Source: Anthopleura xanthogrammica (taxonomy: Eukaryota; Cnidaria; Anthozoa; Actiniaria; Actiniidae). Taken from it: a stretch of DNA of 64,000 nt. Positions 47,323 through 59,537 of the stretch are shown in pieces; the stretch's first letter is position 1; each line of letters opens with the position of its first letter. The translations under genes were made by a program, and so were the position numbers. The stretch lies in the NCBI GenBank assembly GCA_964019055.1, contig OZ025206.1, forward strand, positions 2,481,001 through 2,545,000. The letters run 5' to 3'. The notes beneath the pieces were generated by a model that saw only the letters and a program-made list of their open reading frames with translations, searched no databases and was not told where the DNA came from.

Positions 47323-49188
47323 TGGGGGGAGATTATAATCTAGCACATTTGATATAATAGTCAGAGGTTATTGACCACTAAGGTATGGAAAGATTGACCG
47401 AGTAATTTTTGCATGATCCTGTGTAGAGCATCTCCTGAAGGGGGTCCTAATCCCATTTCCCAGCACGAAATTTTGCAAAATCCCAGTTCCAGTCATGCAA
47501 AATCTCAGTCCGAGTTATAGAGTTAGAGATTTCACAAAATCCCAATCCCAGTAATGGTTAAATCCCAGTTCCAGCCCAAAAATTGGGAATTAGGGCTCTT
47601 TCTGCATTCTTGCATCATACTAGGCTTTTTCCAAACAAGGTGCATTCTGGTCTAGGTTGGGTACAAACAACCATAAGGCATGATGAACAAGCTATACCAC
47701 AATACACCAACTTAAGCAAGCAACCACCTCAGGACTTTGAAAAAGTGGTAGTAACTGAAGTTAATATAAATTAATCCATTTTTCTTGACTAGTAAGTTGT
47801 TGAATGCAGAGCAATCTTACTTGCCAAACAATGTCTAACAGTCAGCTCTTAACAAATGATAATTAACAACAAAATCTATAGAACCAATCTATAGAATCCA
47901 TTACTGTCTGTTAGAATACATACATACTGTCACTCAAATTTGTGAGTCAAGTAAAATTGCTCTAAGATGTAACAGTGTAAATGTATTGCAATATCCCACT
48001 TTGGATATTCTGGTAATGAGTGGTCATTCACAAAGCAATTCAAGGCAAGGCTTCAAGGGAAACAAAAGAATATATTAGGATTACAGTACTTCATTGTTTC
48101 CCTGGAGCCTCATCCTGAATTGCTTTGTGCTTGTTCACTCAACTTAGTAGCATATCAAAAATGGGCGATTAAGGTGAAATTATGATCTTGAGGTAGGACA
48201 GATCATTTTCTAAATCGAATGAAAAAATTAACCAGTCACGGAGAGAGAATTTGATAGAGCTCTGTGATAGCTACAACAGTTTGAAAATTAAATCTAGTTA
48301 ATATCTAGCCCTGACAGCCCTTCTCTAATGAATTTTTTGAATAAAAAAACTTATACTTAAAGTCCGGTGAACTAGTATAGACTATACTGCAAGAACCTCA
48401 ATAAAATATTTTTCATGTATTTCAAACTGACACTTGTATCTACGATTCTCTCTTTAGTAAAGATAATCTAGTTATCTTTAAATTTAAATTCATTAACCTC
48501 TACATTCCAACATAGCGAACTATTAACTCCATAAAATGAGAAATATTTAGCCCATTCCACTATGCTTAAAGAATTTAAAATACTAGTCAAAAATATAGCG
48601 AGTGTACTTTATGGCTACCATTGTGTGTTAGCTATCAAATGCTTGTTGAACGGCCACTAAATGATTATTTAGAAATCAGACAATATGCTGCCACCAATCA
48701 GGGTATGTAAAGGTAGCGAATGATTTTTTTGATTGACGATAGTCTATTGCCTGATTTCTCTGTCACAACTGTTATTTTGATCAGCGCATTGCAATGAAAA
48801 CAGTGGTAAGTCCTGATTTTCATGAGTAAAGCAGCTTCTAATGAATGGGAAATTTGTGCCTTGCCTTATATGCCACAAGGAGCTAAGAGGATAGAAGAAG
48901 AATGAATGGCAAAGAAAAAAACCCATGCCTTGTTGCAAGAAAGTTACAAACATTTAAACAAGACATATAAAAGATAAACAAAAAATTTCTACACATAAAT
49001 ATATACCACGTACATACACATGAAAGACAAACATACACCATACATCAACATTAAAAACTAATACATAAAATATAAACATTTTGGAAACTTAACTACTTAA
49101 ATGTAAGGACATATCTTGAGTAGAAGTTGTGTTGAATCCAGAGTTTTTCTTTTCCAGAAGCAAGGATAGATACTGTTGTTTGATACTT

Positions 49189-52100
49189 CAAAGAAAATCT
49201 ACGGTGACTTGTGAGCCATCCACCACAGTTCTAGGAATAAGTTTATAACACAACATAATTTATATTTAAAATTATTATTATTATCATTTAAGATATCATT
49301 AGCAAAATTAAATTCTCATCAATTTCATTTGGTGAGAGCGCTTGCCTTTCACCAATAATGTATGTTGTATGTGAGTAGAGTTGCTTGTTGGTTCTCTCCT
49401 GTAAGTGTGCTTCGAGGGTTTTTCTCCAAGATCACTGGTTTTCCTCCCTCTGCTAAAGTCAACTTCAGTAAACTACTCTGTAAAAATGCCACAGACTGGT
49501 AAGGCCCATTTATTTATTTTATTTATTTTTTAAAAGACAAATTTCTGAGTACTGTTGCTGTGCAGATTTGTGCTTTCCAGATCTAGAAAGCCACCTTGAA
49601 ATCAAGAGTAGAGTTCAATGTCACTGTGGGCTTTGATTCCCAGCACTGATCTCAATTTCAGGTGATTAGAGTCTTCTAAAATGACTGCATGCTAGCTCAA
49701 TTTTAAGATGAAAACATACCTGTGGAACTTGCGGCGGCAAGCCAATGCATTCTCATTCTTTTCAAATGTTACCAGTGCTTTGTGCTTGGTGGTTGACATT
49801 TTAAGTTGCTAAAAAATAGTAATAATAATTATTAAAACCACTGTCAATATCATCGTTATTATTAGTCATCAATAATGGCATAATTATCTTCATTGTTATC
49901 ACCATCACCACCACCACTATTACAGTACAGCCTATAAACAAGTGTACATTTATCACAATTTTTGCATGATCAAAATTTGAGTTGATCACACAAAATGCTT
50001 GCAATCTGCTCTCAATTTGTTAGCATCTTTCTCAGTTATTGTTGTTTGCAATTTGATCACAGATTGATCGCAATCACAGCTCATGTGTTCACACATAATA
50101 CACAAGCATTTGGTGCGATCAGCCATCAACACATGTTAATTTCTGTACTGTATCTTGATTGTTGTTATCACCACCGTTATCATCATTACAATCACAACAG
50201 CCATCACTGATCAGGATTACAAACCTGTATAGGTCCAATGCCAGCCAAGAGTTCCTTGAGTCTACTAGGAGTAATAAGATCAGGCAAGGAACCAATGACA
50301 ACGCGATTGGTTGGCTTTCCTCCACTAGATCCCTTGGTAACAACAACACGACTGGCTTTTGAGTCTGTTGCAGAAGAGGATGACTTGCTTTTGCTTTCTG
50401 AAGGTCCAACCACAGTCCTCTGTAGAGATTATTGAGAAGCATTACTTAAAAAAGTCCTTGTTTTTACATCCTCATTCTCAAACTTGGGCTGCATTGGTGA
50501 GAGGTGAGCACTCTCACCAATATAGCTTCCGAAAATAATGTGACCCACCAATATTGCCAACCCCTATACAGTAATAAATGAATGCCCCCTCACGCTGCCC
50601 GTGCTTCCTAACTTTATACGAGCTCTATCTGATGATAGGAAACAATCAATCAAGGAAAATTAGTTGAAAAAATATAAAAAAATCCACCCACCTTTGAAGT
50701 TCCTGATTCAGAGTGCTTTGACTCCCCACGACTTCTTCTTGACCTATCTTGGTCTCTTCCACTCTCTCGACCTTCTCTGTTTCTGTCTCTATCTCTTTCG
50801 CGGCCCTTGACATCCTTATCTCGATCCCTCTCTCTTTCTCGTTCTCTTCTTTGATCCCTTAATTTATCTCGTTCTCTTTCTCTCTCGCGTTCTCTTTCCC
50901 TATCCCTTTCCTTATCTCGAAAATCTCTGTCATGCGGTAGGTTACGATCTCTGGGTCTATCCCTTTCTATTCTGGAAGGTCTTTCCCTTGGCCGTATATC
51001 TCTTGGGCGTTCTCGTTCGCGCAGTGGTCTGGCCCTTCCTCTATCATAACTTCTGGGTGGCCTGTCATTTCTTTCGTAACGAGATTTCACGGGTCTTGAG
51101 TATCTTGGAGGAGATCCTGACAGTGATCTGGAAAAGGACCTTGACCTTGATGTTCGAACGCTGAAAAATGATCCATCAACACTTTGTTTAATGATTTGTT
51201 TAAGGCTTAACTACAGATAACAATATACAATCACAAATGGCCACATCAGACTGATCAACGTGTGACATGGGAAGCAAGAAATGGTGCAAGCCAGGTTCGA
51301 CTCCAGCCAGGTTCGACTCCAGCCAGGTTCGACTCCAGCCAGGCTTAGTGTCATATGTGAGTAGAGTTTCTAGTTGGTTCTCTCCTCTTCTTTGAGGGTT
51401 TTTCTCCGGGTTCTCTGGTTTTCCTCCCTCCACAAAAATCAGCTTCTAAATTCCAATTCAACCATTGAACAAGGGCAACAGTTTTGTTAACCACTGGATA
51501 TTAAGTGCTACCCTCATAAAAACAAGGTCAAGGGGACTGACCTAAGTCATGTTTAGCTGGACATGTGCCAATTTTGGCTTGGCATCATCTGTTAATTGGC
51601 TATCATTTTGAGCCATGGGGAGAGAAATTTAAAAAAAAAATTATATCACCATCCTTGCAGGTTAAAGTGAGAAATATCGAGTTATACAGCACGAACCAAG
51701 CACATATTAGAGAGCTACCAAAACCCTGGCCAACCATTATAATTTGCATAATCTAAATCATTTCGCCAAAATAAAATGACAACTACAGCACATCACTCAC
51801 CTTGAAGGAGAAAGAGAGAGTGACCTTGACCTTGACCAGGATCGTGCAGGTGACTTGGAGTATGATCTTGATGGAGAACGTGAATAAGACCTTGAACCAC
51901 TACTAAGGTCACTTCCAACGCTTTCTTCATCTGTGTAACGGTGACGTCTTTTCTTTGGGCGACGCTATGACAAAATCAATGACATCATCATTAGATATAG
52001 CTAGTAGTAGTCAAAAAGAAGGCAAAATTTGAAGAAACATCTAGCTGTTACATACACTGGTAGTCACTTTTATACTTACTGGAGTTTCTGTTCTGTTCCG

Positions 52101-55100
52101 TTCAGTTTCCATATTATAAGCAGCAGCTGCAGCATAAGCATCCCTCTGCTGCAGCAATTGTTGCCAGTTTGCGCCGTACATTGTATAATCAAATGGGAAC
52201 TGCTGTGGGAATGGGTATTGCTGTCGTGAAGCTGCAGCTACGGCTGCTGCAGCCGCTGCCACTGCAGCATTAGGAGGTGCATTAGGCTGTCCACCAAATC
52301 CTGCTGGCATGTGCCCATGCATTGGATTGGGTTGATCAACATTAGGAACAATCACTCTGTTTCCTACAACAATGCGATCAGCTTCACTGAATGGTACTTG
52401 CGGCTCTCTCTGAGGTGGCATTCCCGGTTGACCATGCTGCTGCATGTGCGGAGGGAGGTTGCCAATATTTTGTTGGGGATGCATTCCTGGCATACCAGGG
52501 TGTGGCTGAGGGCGTGGTGGGCTTAGAGTTCTTCCTGGAGGAGGACCACCTCTGGGTCCTTGCTGCATGCCTTGAGGTCCACCATGATGAGGTGGACCCA
52601 TGTTTGGTCCGCCAGGATGCTGTCCTCGGAATTGAGGCCCTTGTGGCATTCTTGGGCCATGGTCCATTCTTGGAGGTCCATCATGAGGCCGTTGTGGTTC
52701 TCTTGGTCCAGGAGGGCCAACATCATGCATTGGTCTTGGCTCAGGATCCATCGGTCTCATTGGTTCCATTCTTTGTGGAACACCCCTCATATTGGGCCCT
52801 TGTGATTCACCCATGTGTTGTGGCCCGTGCATGGGAGGACCAGGTGGTAATGGTTCTGGACCTTGGTTAGGATGAGGATGCATCATTCTAGGTCCAGGCC
52901 CAGGTCCATCAAGTCCAGGATGCATTGGAGGGCCAGGACGTCCTCCAGGGGGACCTAGAATTGAAAGTGTTACAAACAAGGTTTTAAATTGAGATCAACA
53001 TCTACTTGGGTACTAGAAAGCTGCTGGTGCATTCCTAAGGTGTGGATACACGATGGAATCTTTCATGCATTGTTGCATGCCATATTGCAAAAATTAAAAA
53101 TCTTATCTAACCTTCAGGCATTCCTCGCCCTGGTTTAAAGTGTGGGTTTATATGAATGTTCTTTCCTTGTGGAGGCTCTGAAAGAATCCAATAAAATAAA
53201 ATTTTTGTTAGCACAACTCACATGAGAATTAACAGTGGATTTCACAGAGTGCCTCTTCTTCCACTGGAAGTTGATTTTTGCAGAGGGAGGAAAAACCAGA
53301 GAAACCAGAGAAAAACCCTTGATTTTGTTGAAGCACAGGAGAGAGCCAACAAGCAACTCTACTCCCATATGACCTTGAGTCTGGGAATCAAATAATTTCC
53401 AATAAGCAACTTGCAACTACTGATTCCACATAAGAATAATAATTGCAATAACTTACTCATCTGCATGGGAGAAGGGCCAGGAGGACCAGGCATGGGACCA
53501 GCAGGAAAGGGTGCTGGACCATGACGAAGAGGATCTTCCGGCGGATGCATCATTCTTGGTGGTAGCCCAGGATGGTCAAACCTTGGACCATGCATTCCTG
53601 GATGTCCTGGGTGTCCTGGATGACCAGGGTGACCCGGATGACCAGGAAATCCTGGGTAACCTGGGTGTCCTCCTGGTCTCATCATGGGTCCTCTGGGTTG
53701 CTCCATACGCATTGGAGGACCACCAAATCTGATGAATAATCAAGAAGAATATAACAACTCCAAAGAAAAATGCATTGGTTTAATCTACAAAAGCCTGTGC
53801 ATAAGAGTATGCGAATACTAAAGTATGGTCATACTTTGCACATTGCTCTGTAATAAACATGTAAATCTAGTCTTAACACTTACCGTTGCATATCAGGGCC
53901 TGGCCCTCCTCTTCCTCTACCTCGACCAAAACCAAAGTCCTTTTTGTTTCGGTTATCTGGTCTCCTGTATTCAGACCTTTTGAAATCTGGCTTGCCTGGA
54001 AAAATATTAAGTAAAAAACATTGTGGTGGCAAGTCAAGGCCCGCAAACTTAATTGACCCAAACAGTGATAATTTACCATATCATACTTAAAGGCTCCGAT
54101 ACATGATGCAACATTGCTTGCAACACTATGTTTACAGTACTATTTCAGCAGCCAAATATTCAGAGAAAATCTCGATTTTTTTGTTTAATTTACGAGGATG
54201 ATACAAATAACAAAAATAATAAGACAGACGTTCATATTTTTATATTTTAGTGTGATGATGCATGCAATGTTGCACCGTGTGTCGGAGCATTAACTTTATC
54301 TGATATTACAGCCCTTTTCATAATTTTGTGACCTAACTGACTGCAGGTGTCTGGCGTTTTGGCTTCCATCAATCAAACTTGCAACAGACCAAGTGATTGA
54401 GTGATAAGGAAGTTCCTGTGACTAAACAGCCATTTTCACACTGCACATTATTGCTCATGATCGGAATAAACTTGGCTCATTGTAGTTTGATTGATTGAAG
54501 TCAAAATGTCAGATGTCTGGAGTTGGTCGAGTCACAGGAATATAAAAAGGGTTGTAAATTGTGTAGTAATCCTTTACCTGGTTCTGGTCTTCTAGGTTTT
54601 TCTTCTTTAGGTCTTTCTGATGGAAATCTTTCTCTTTTTGTTTTTTCACCTTCACTATCACTATCATCCTTCTTGGCAGCTTCTGTTATTGAACAGAATG
54701 AGAGAGATGTATCAACTCATTGTAGAGTACAGAGTAGAATACAATAAACTATGATATGATACCACACAATACGATACGATGTGACAATACCATATGACAG
54801 CCTAAGGAAACTCACAGGTATCACTGTGATGATACACAAGCATACCTTTGTCATTTTTTACTGTACTTTTTCCAGCAATTCCACTTTTGACCTCTTTCTC
54901 AATATCATCGATGTCTTCATCGCCATGGATACTGACAGCATCAAGATCTTCATGTGGAGCTTGTCTATAAGGAAAGAAAGTTTATTCATTAATTTCTAAA
55001 ACAAACTAGTGGACTACTGCAAATAGTGTGGTCTGAGTGGATAAGACATTCTGGGATAAAAATAAAGGTTTCAATTTTTTAATGACAAGATAAATTTATC

Positions 55101-58100
55101 TTGTGCATCAAGTAGCTATAAGATAAATGGATTGAATGCAAATGCAAAGACTTTATTTTTCTTTGCATATCATTTATTTTCTGAAAAGAGAACTAGCTAG
55201 AAAATGTGAGTTCAATTTCTTTTCACTCAATATTTGTAATTTTCAACTTGCATTTAGCCAATTATCTTGTGCAAATTTCGAACCCTGGGTGGATAGCACT
55301 ATCCAACAGATGAATCTTATCCAGTGGATAAATCTATTGCATACTTAGCATTGACTTATCAACTGGATAAAATAGCACTATTCACCCCTAGTACAACCAG
55401 GCCCTGGCAATGCTTAGGTTCTAATGGATAATATCCAGCCAAAATTGGCACTTGACCAGCCAAACGCCTCTTAGGCTAGTCCTCTTCCAGTCACATTGAC
55501 CAGGCATTAGTTTTAGACCTGGAAGAGCTAGGTTAACAACATTTTTTTCTTTTTGATTTCTGCTGTATTTTATACTTACTCCTCTCCTTCATCATCACTT
55601 TTTAGTAGTTTATCCTGTTGACGAGATAAAAATAACAAATTAGTGAATATATTTTTTAATTTGAGATCACTTTCCCCATCCCCAATCAAATACTTTAAAT
55701 TGTGTGAAAAATCATCACGAGTATATCAAACTTCCATTTTTATTTCAAAATATTGACATGATCCAGCAAATTTTAGAACTTCAAAAAAAGTTACACTTTC
55801 AGTTGTACACTGTAGTGGTTACAATATTTACCTCATCTAGGTCACTTTCATGACCTTCAGTATCTTTATTCTGAAAAAAATAAAGGTTAAGGTTCAATAA
55901 AACAGAAATAAAACTAGAAATCTAGATACAAAGTGGAAAAAAATCAGCCACTTTCTGTGATGTTGCCAATGATGTCCTGTTACCATGCCTAGTACTGCTT
56001 TGGCCCGGTCACTTTATTATTCCCAAACAAACCTAGGACTGTTGAATTAAAACTACGTTTTATGATATTACCTTTGACTGATTGGCATCCATCTTTGTTT
56101 TCTTTGAGCTTTTAAGAAAAAATGGAATAAATGATATATAATGATATATATGTATATATATAACTTCAATTCCTTTACAGCACTTTTCATAATTCGACCC
56201 AATCGACTCCAGTACCCCATTCACACCAAAACCTGTTTAGTTAAACTGAGTTTTTATTAAACAAAATGTTTAGAGACTAGAAAGTTTCAATGTAATTATT
56301 TTATCTCTAATCTGTTCAGCACAATATGAAGGATAGTTTATATGTATTATTTCATCAAATAGTGAACAATGTTTGTAAATAATTTTCTAAACATGTTTAG
56401 TTAAACTACTTTAAAACATGTTTAAGCTATAGTGTGAACGGGGTACAGGTGTTTTGCATTTTGCCTTCCATCAATCAAACTATGACTTGTCGGGTTCATT
56501 CTGACTGTGAGCAATAAAGAAATTTCCATGTGAAAATGGATGCAGAGTTGTGGAAATTTCTCTACATCCATTTTCACATCATAATCACTCACGACCAGAA
56601 TGAACTCAGCCCGTCATAGTTTGATTGACAGAAGCCAAAACACTTAATGCCTGAGTGAGGCCGCACAATTATGAAAAGCGCTTTAAATGTTTCTAAAGGA
56701 ATGTCATGAATGAATGAAATTTGCACACAAGGCAAAATTATGGAATTTTATTATTACATTAGTTGTGTAATATATTCATGTTTATAGTTAGTACAGTATG
56801 TCTTACCCATCTTCTGTGGTTCCTTGTTCTTGTTTCTCACTGGGGCCATCTCCTTTAGATCCCTTTCTTTGCCGCTCTGGCTGGGAAGGTTTTGGCCCAG
56901 ACTGTGTTCGTTTCCTACCACCTCGTCCCATTCCCATATCTGGCCTCATATGAGGACCAGGACCAAGTCCCCCTTGCATTCTTGGCCTTGGTCCATGCAT
57001 ACCATGTGGCTGTGGAGGTCCTCGTGGACCCATATTAGGTGCTCTCATCAAGGGCCCATGGTTTAACCCTCTTGGACCAGGTGGGTGGCCGAAGTATGGT
57101 TCTGGTTGCCGTGGAGGCCCTTGCATCATCCCTGGAGCATGGTTGGGGTGGGGTGAACGGCCTGGTCCCATGGGACCATGGGGTGGACGAGGGCCGAATC
57201 CTGGACGAAAACCTGGCCTTGGTCCCATGTGTCTTCTTCCATGTTCTATGACATGAAAAACAATACAAAGGTTACATGAATCCACAACCATTTGTCCCCT
57301 GGGGAAAGATTTTCACAATTTCATTTGTTTGATGACTAAGGCCTAACTTGTTTTCCTAAATTACACCATGAATTTCCAGTCCCTTTTTACCCTAACACCA
57401 AGAGCTCTTCTGGGATTGGTCAAGACAAACAGAAGAGTCCTTCATTTATTACAACTAGAACAGAATAGGATGGAATTACTTACCAAAATCAACACCAAGG
57501 CTTGAGACTAATTCGTCTAGGAAAAAAATTAAAATATTTAGTGAAATAATTGTGAAAATTTCCATATTCCAGCTCGTAATGTTAGGTAATTCAATTCATC
57601 ACCCTTATGAATCCAAATATATATGTCCTACAGTATTTTGCATGGTTTTGTGAGTGGGTTTGGGCTTACTTGTTAATTGGATCTAAATTCTGAGCAAATA
57701 TAGAAATTGCTGCAGCTTTTGAAAGTTATTGATGGATTCTAAACATTGTTGTATCATGCAATACATTTTCTTAGTTGCATAGAGTAGAAAGAGCTTCTAT
57801 TTCTGCAACAGCCGGTGGTAATACTAGCAACATTCGCTCTGCAACTTGCAATGCAACAATGATGTGCATCAAATTGCATGAATTTGTTGCCAGTATCAAC
57901 GCACCTTAAAGCTTACAGAGCATTGTTGGAGCTGAATAAAGGTTCATGGAGTTTTGTTTGGTTTGAAGACTTTAGAAATAATGTTGGCTTGTTGGCTTAG
58001 TTCCTTGTTGGTACTTTTCCATCAATCAACATTTTTCTCTATAAGTTCTCTAGTTTTCCTTCTCATAATGCAGCATACTGAATCCCATTTAAAGGATCCT

Positions 58101-58610
58101 GACTTAGATCAGCTAATGCTCTAACAGTCTAAACCCAACATGCAGTTATTCCAAACAAGTGAGGTTAGGAAAGATAAATCTTAATGAAATTAAATCAAAT
58201 AAATATACTTAAACTTAAGACTTAAAGATCGAAGTTTAAAAATAAATCTATTATCACGTCTCTTAGCTAAAACAAGGACTTCTGACTGAAAAAACTGTTT
58301 AACAAGTACGATGAAAACCCTTCATCTTCAGAACACATGACATTTTCATCAAGACTTGTCCTAGCATGTGGTCATCATGTCAAATTCACGCATAAAAACG
58401 TTGGAAGACTTTGAGCACTAATACTGACCAAATCCTGAACCAAACCAACGCTAATTTAAGCAGCATCTTCGACTAATCTTTAATATGAATTATAAATAAG
58501 CAGATTTGTTCAAATGATCTCATGAAAATATCCCAAACCAACGCGGGAATTCTCGATTTTTTCATCGTCCAACGTTCGAGCTTACCTTCGCGAATATCCG
58601 TAAAATCCAT
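49189..58610 (-). CDS. RBM33-like RNA-binding protein (acidic, proline-rich, RS-rich, C-terminal RRM)
   Basis: 17 exons on the minus strand, 3117 nt, 1038 aa, all GT-AG and in phase: 58610-58586, 57516-57484, 57245-56807, 56108-56072, 55870-55832, 55614-55580, 54964-54846, 54682-54578, 53995-53884, 53728-53457, 53177-53112, 52954-52080, 51964-51801, 51160-50692, 50419-50225, 49808-49720, 49231-49189. Order of regions: MDFTDIREDELVSSLGVDF; a Gly/Pro/Met-rich block; a run of tiny acidic exons (NKDTEGHESDLDE, DKLLKSDDEGEE); RGG-like GFGRGRGGPGP; a collagen-like GHPGHPGHPG run; a long Pro/Met/Gly block with polyalanine; RS/RE/RD-rich low complexity; and a C-terminal RRM of about 70 residues (RNP2-like VVIGSL, RNP1-like KALVTF, ending KFHRTVVDGSQVTVDFL). 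This layout, with an RRM at the very C-terminus, resembles vertebrate RBM33, a nuclear factor in RNA export and m6A demethylation. Orthology is inference. It is head-to-head with IFT54. Confidence 0.75.
49335..49500 (+). repeat. SINE-like element, copy 2
   Basis: ATGTGAGTAGAGTTGCTTGTTGGTTCTCTC...GGGTTTTTCTCC...TGGTTTTCCTCCCTC is shared with 10456, 51340 and 53268 (minus). It lies in the last intron of the RBM33-like gene. Confidence 0.6.
51284..51470 (+). repeat. SINE-like element, copy 3, with a 17-bp triplication
   Basis: CAGGTTCGACTCCAGCC is repeated three times head to tail at about 51293-51343 (a box B-like GGTTCGACTCC), followed by the family sequence TATGTGAGTAGAGTTTCTAG...TTTTTCTCCGGGTTCTCTGG. 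It is in the RBM33-like intron between exons 51160-50692 and 51964-51801. Confidence 0.65.
53268..53400 (-). repeat. SINE-like element, copy 4 (reverse)
   Basis: Reverse complement of the family: GAGGGAGGAAAAACCAGAGA...GAAAAACCCTTGATT...GAGAGAGCCAACAAGCAACT then CTACTCCCATATGA. It is in an RBM33-like intron. Confidence 0.6.
54092..54288. mobile_element. Foldback MITE (CTCCGATACA...)
   Basis: CTCCGATACATGATGCAACA at the left is mirrored by TGTTGCACCGTGTGTCGGAG at the right. AT-rich centre, no coding capacity. It is in an RBM33-like intron. Confidence 0.65.
54310..54552. mobile_element. MITE family 3, full copy
   Basis: AGCCCTTTTCATAATTTTGTGACC at the left, GGTCGAGTCACAGGAATATAAAAAGGGT at the right; inner GGTGTCTGGCGTTTTGGCTT / AAGTCAAAATGTCAGATGTC. 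It ends about 25 nt before an exon boundary (54578). Confidence 0.75.
56179..56683. mobile_element. MITE family 3 copy interrupted by another MITE
   Basis: Outer ends AGCACTTTTCATAATTCGAC and AATTATGAAAAGCGCTT, and inner TTGCCTTCCATCAATCAAAC / GTTTGATTGACAGAAGCCAA, belong to family 3. A separate element, 56214-56444, sits inside the left arm. It is in intron 3 of the RBM33-like gene. Confidence 0.75.
56214..56444. mobile_element. Nested 231-bp MITE (ACCCCATTCACAC termini)
   Basis: ACCCCATTCACACC at the left and GTGTGAACGGGGT at the right form terminal inverted repeats. Inside, AACCTGTTTAGTTAAACT is partly mirrored by AGTTAAACTACTTTAAAACATGTTT. The host family 3 sequence resumes directly after it. 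Confidence 0.75.
57750..58150. repeat. Foldback family 5, copy 2, then a degraded SINE-like fragment
   Basis: 57750-57905 matches 43975-44160 (GCATAGAGTAGAAAGAGCTT, CAACTTGCAATGCAACAATG, TGAATTTGTTGCC). 57990-58150 carries decayed SINE-like sequence (TTCTCTAGTTTTCCTTCTCA, then CTGACTTAGATCAGC). Both lie in intron 1 of the RBM33-like gene. Confidence 0.5.
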
Positions 58611-59433
58611 CGTCTTCACGTCCTTTGTGTCATCTAATAGCTAAATGGGTTATGGTAGTATTCAGATTGCTGTAAGGGCTGAGTTACTTATGGCTGGATC
58701 CGGCGATTTTGATAGTTTTAGTTAGTTGATTGTTTGGAACACAAGGTTAGGCCGCCATCTTTTCTTGTTCTGATGGGTCGACGCGCGGTTGCAAAGACGA
58801 GCTCTGGAGAACTCTGGAGCGAGGCAGGCAGAGTCCAAACCACCCACCCCTCCCCCTCGTTCTACAATGTTTGGGCTGTGAAAAGAAAGAAAGAAAGAAA
58901 CAAAAAAAACCTCGAACAAATAAAAATTGAGATTTGAAATCTGTTGAAAAATGTTCTAGCATTTTCACAAAAGCATGGAATCTCCTTGCTGAAAGACAAA
59001 TCAAACTCTTGGCCACGCGCCAAATTTCATTTTAGCCCCACTTTCTCAAGTTAGATTTCATATGTAATGACTTTTTTTATATTTTTGTCAGCAATTTATT
59101 GAATTTTCAGTAGACCATATATTCTGGTACACAAGGGTATATGAAATTTGTTCTTATCTTAGCTCGAGTCAATACAGCTGGCGCTGTTTGTGGGACTTTT
59201 ATTTCCATTTCTTCCCATTATTTCCTACGTTTTGATGAAATCTTTGGCATGTGCTAGTAGTTCAAAAATATATAAGAACAAAAATAAACAAATGAGAGAA
59301 AAAAATAATGAAAAGTGAACGAAAGCTAAGTCGATAACTTCTGCCCAATCATAGACGTCCTTCTAGGTATGTTTTGCAGGTGGCTAGTATTATGGTCTGG
59401 CTCCGTCGCATTCCACCGAAAACAGCGCGAAAT
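58611..59433. promoter_or_regulatory. Shared intergenic region of head-to-head RBM33-like and IFT54 genes
   Basis: The two start codons are 927 bp apart on opposite strands, so both promoters must lie here. There is no clear TATA box on either side. The left part (58740-58900) is locally GC-rich with scattered CG dinucleotides. Open frames at 58722-58937 and 58747-59016 are not gene-like. Confidence 0.5.
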
Positions 59434-59481
59434 ATGGCGACGAAGTGGGTTTTACGAGAGCCTTGTCGGACCTCTCTTTAG
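59434..59481 (+). CDS. Upstream open reading frame of IFT54
   Basis: Fifteen codons beginning ATATGGCGACGAAG and ending at TAG, 56 nt before the IFT54 ATG. If the transcript starts upstream of 59434, this would be met first by scanning ribosomes. It might instead be read as the N-terminus, but it ends in a stop before reaching the conserved start. Whether it is translated is unknown. Confidence 0.35.
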   Translation: MATKWVLREPCRTSL

Positions 59482-59537
59482 GGATTCAGCTCCATCTTAA
59501 CATAACTGAACTAAAAAAGTTCAATTATATTATCAAA

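Larger units (their letters stand above)
39294..49188. other. 10-kb AT-rich intergenic region
   Basis: No protein gene is supported. Open frames such as 40964-41215 (minus), 41438-41680 and 47583-47774 lack splice context and recognisable motifs. The region holds several MITEs listed separately, CATC tetranucleotide runs near 46320-46450 and a degenerate AAATCCCAG repeat at about 47455-47580. Part of the right side may be the 3' UTR of the minus-strand RBM33-like gene, but I found no clear poly(A) signal for it. Confidence 0.5.

Noticed and set aside
50650..50691. Extension of the RS-rich exon past 50692 to a stop (VGGFFYIFSTNFP tail)
   Set aside because: A consensus donor (AAAG|GTGGGTGG) at 50692 joins in frame to the next exon; the extension is intron read-through.
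52391..52870. 159-codon plus-strand frame
   Set aside because: It is antisense to the 875-bp Pro/Gly/Met-rich exon of the RBM33-like gene; GC-rich coding exons give long antisense frames.
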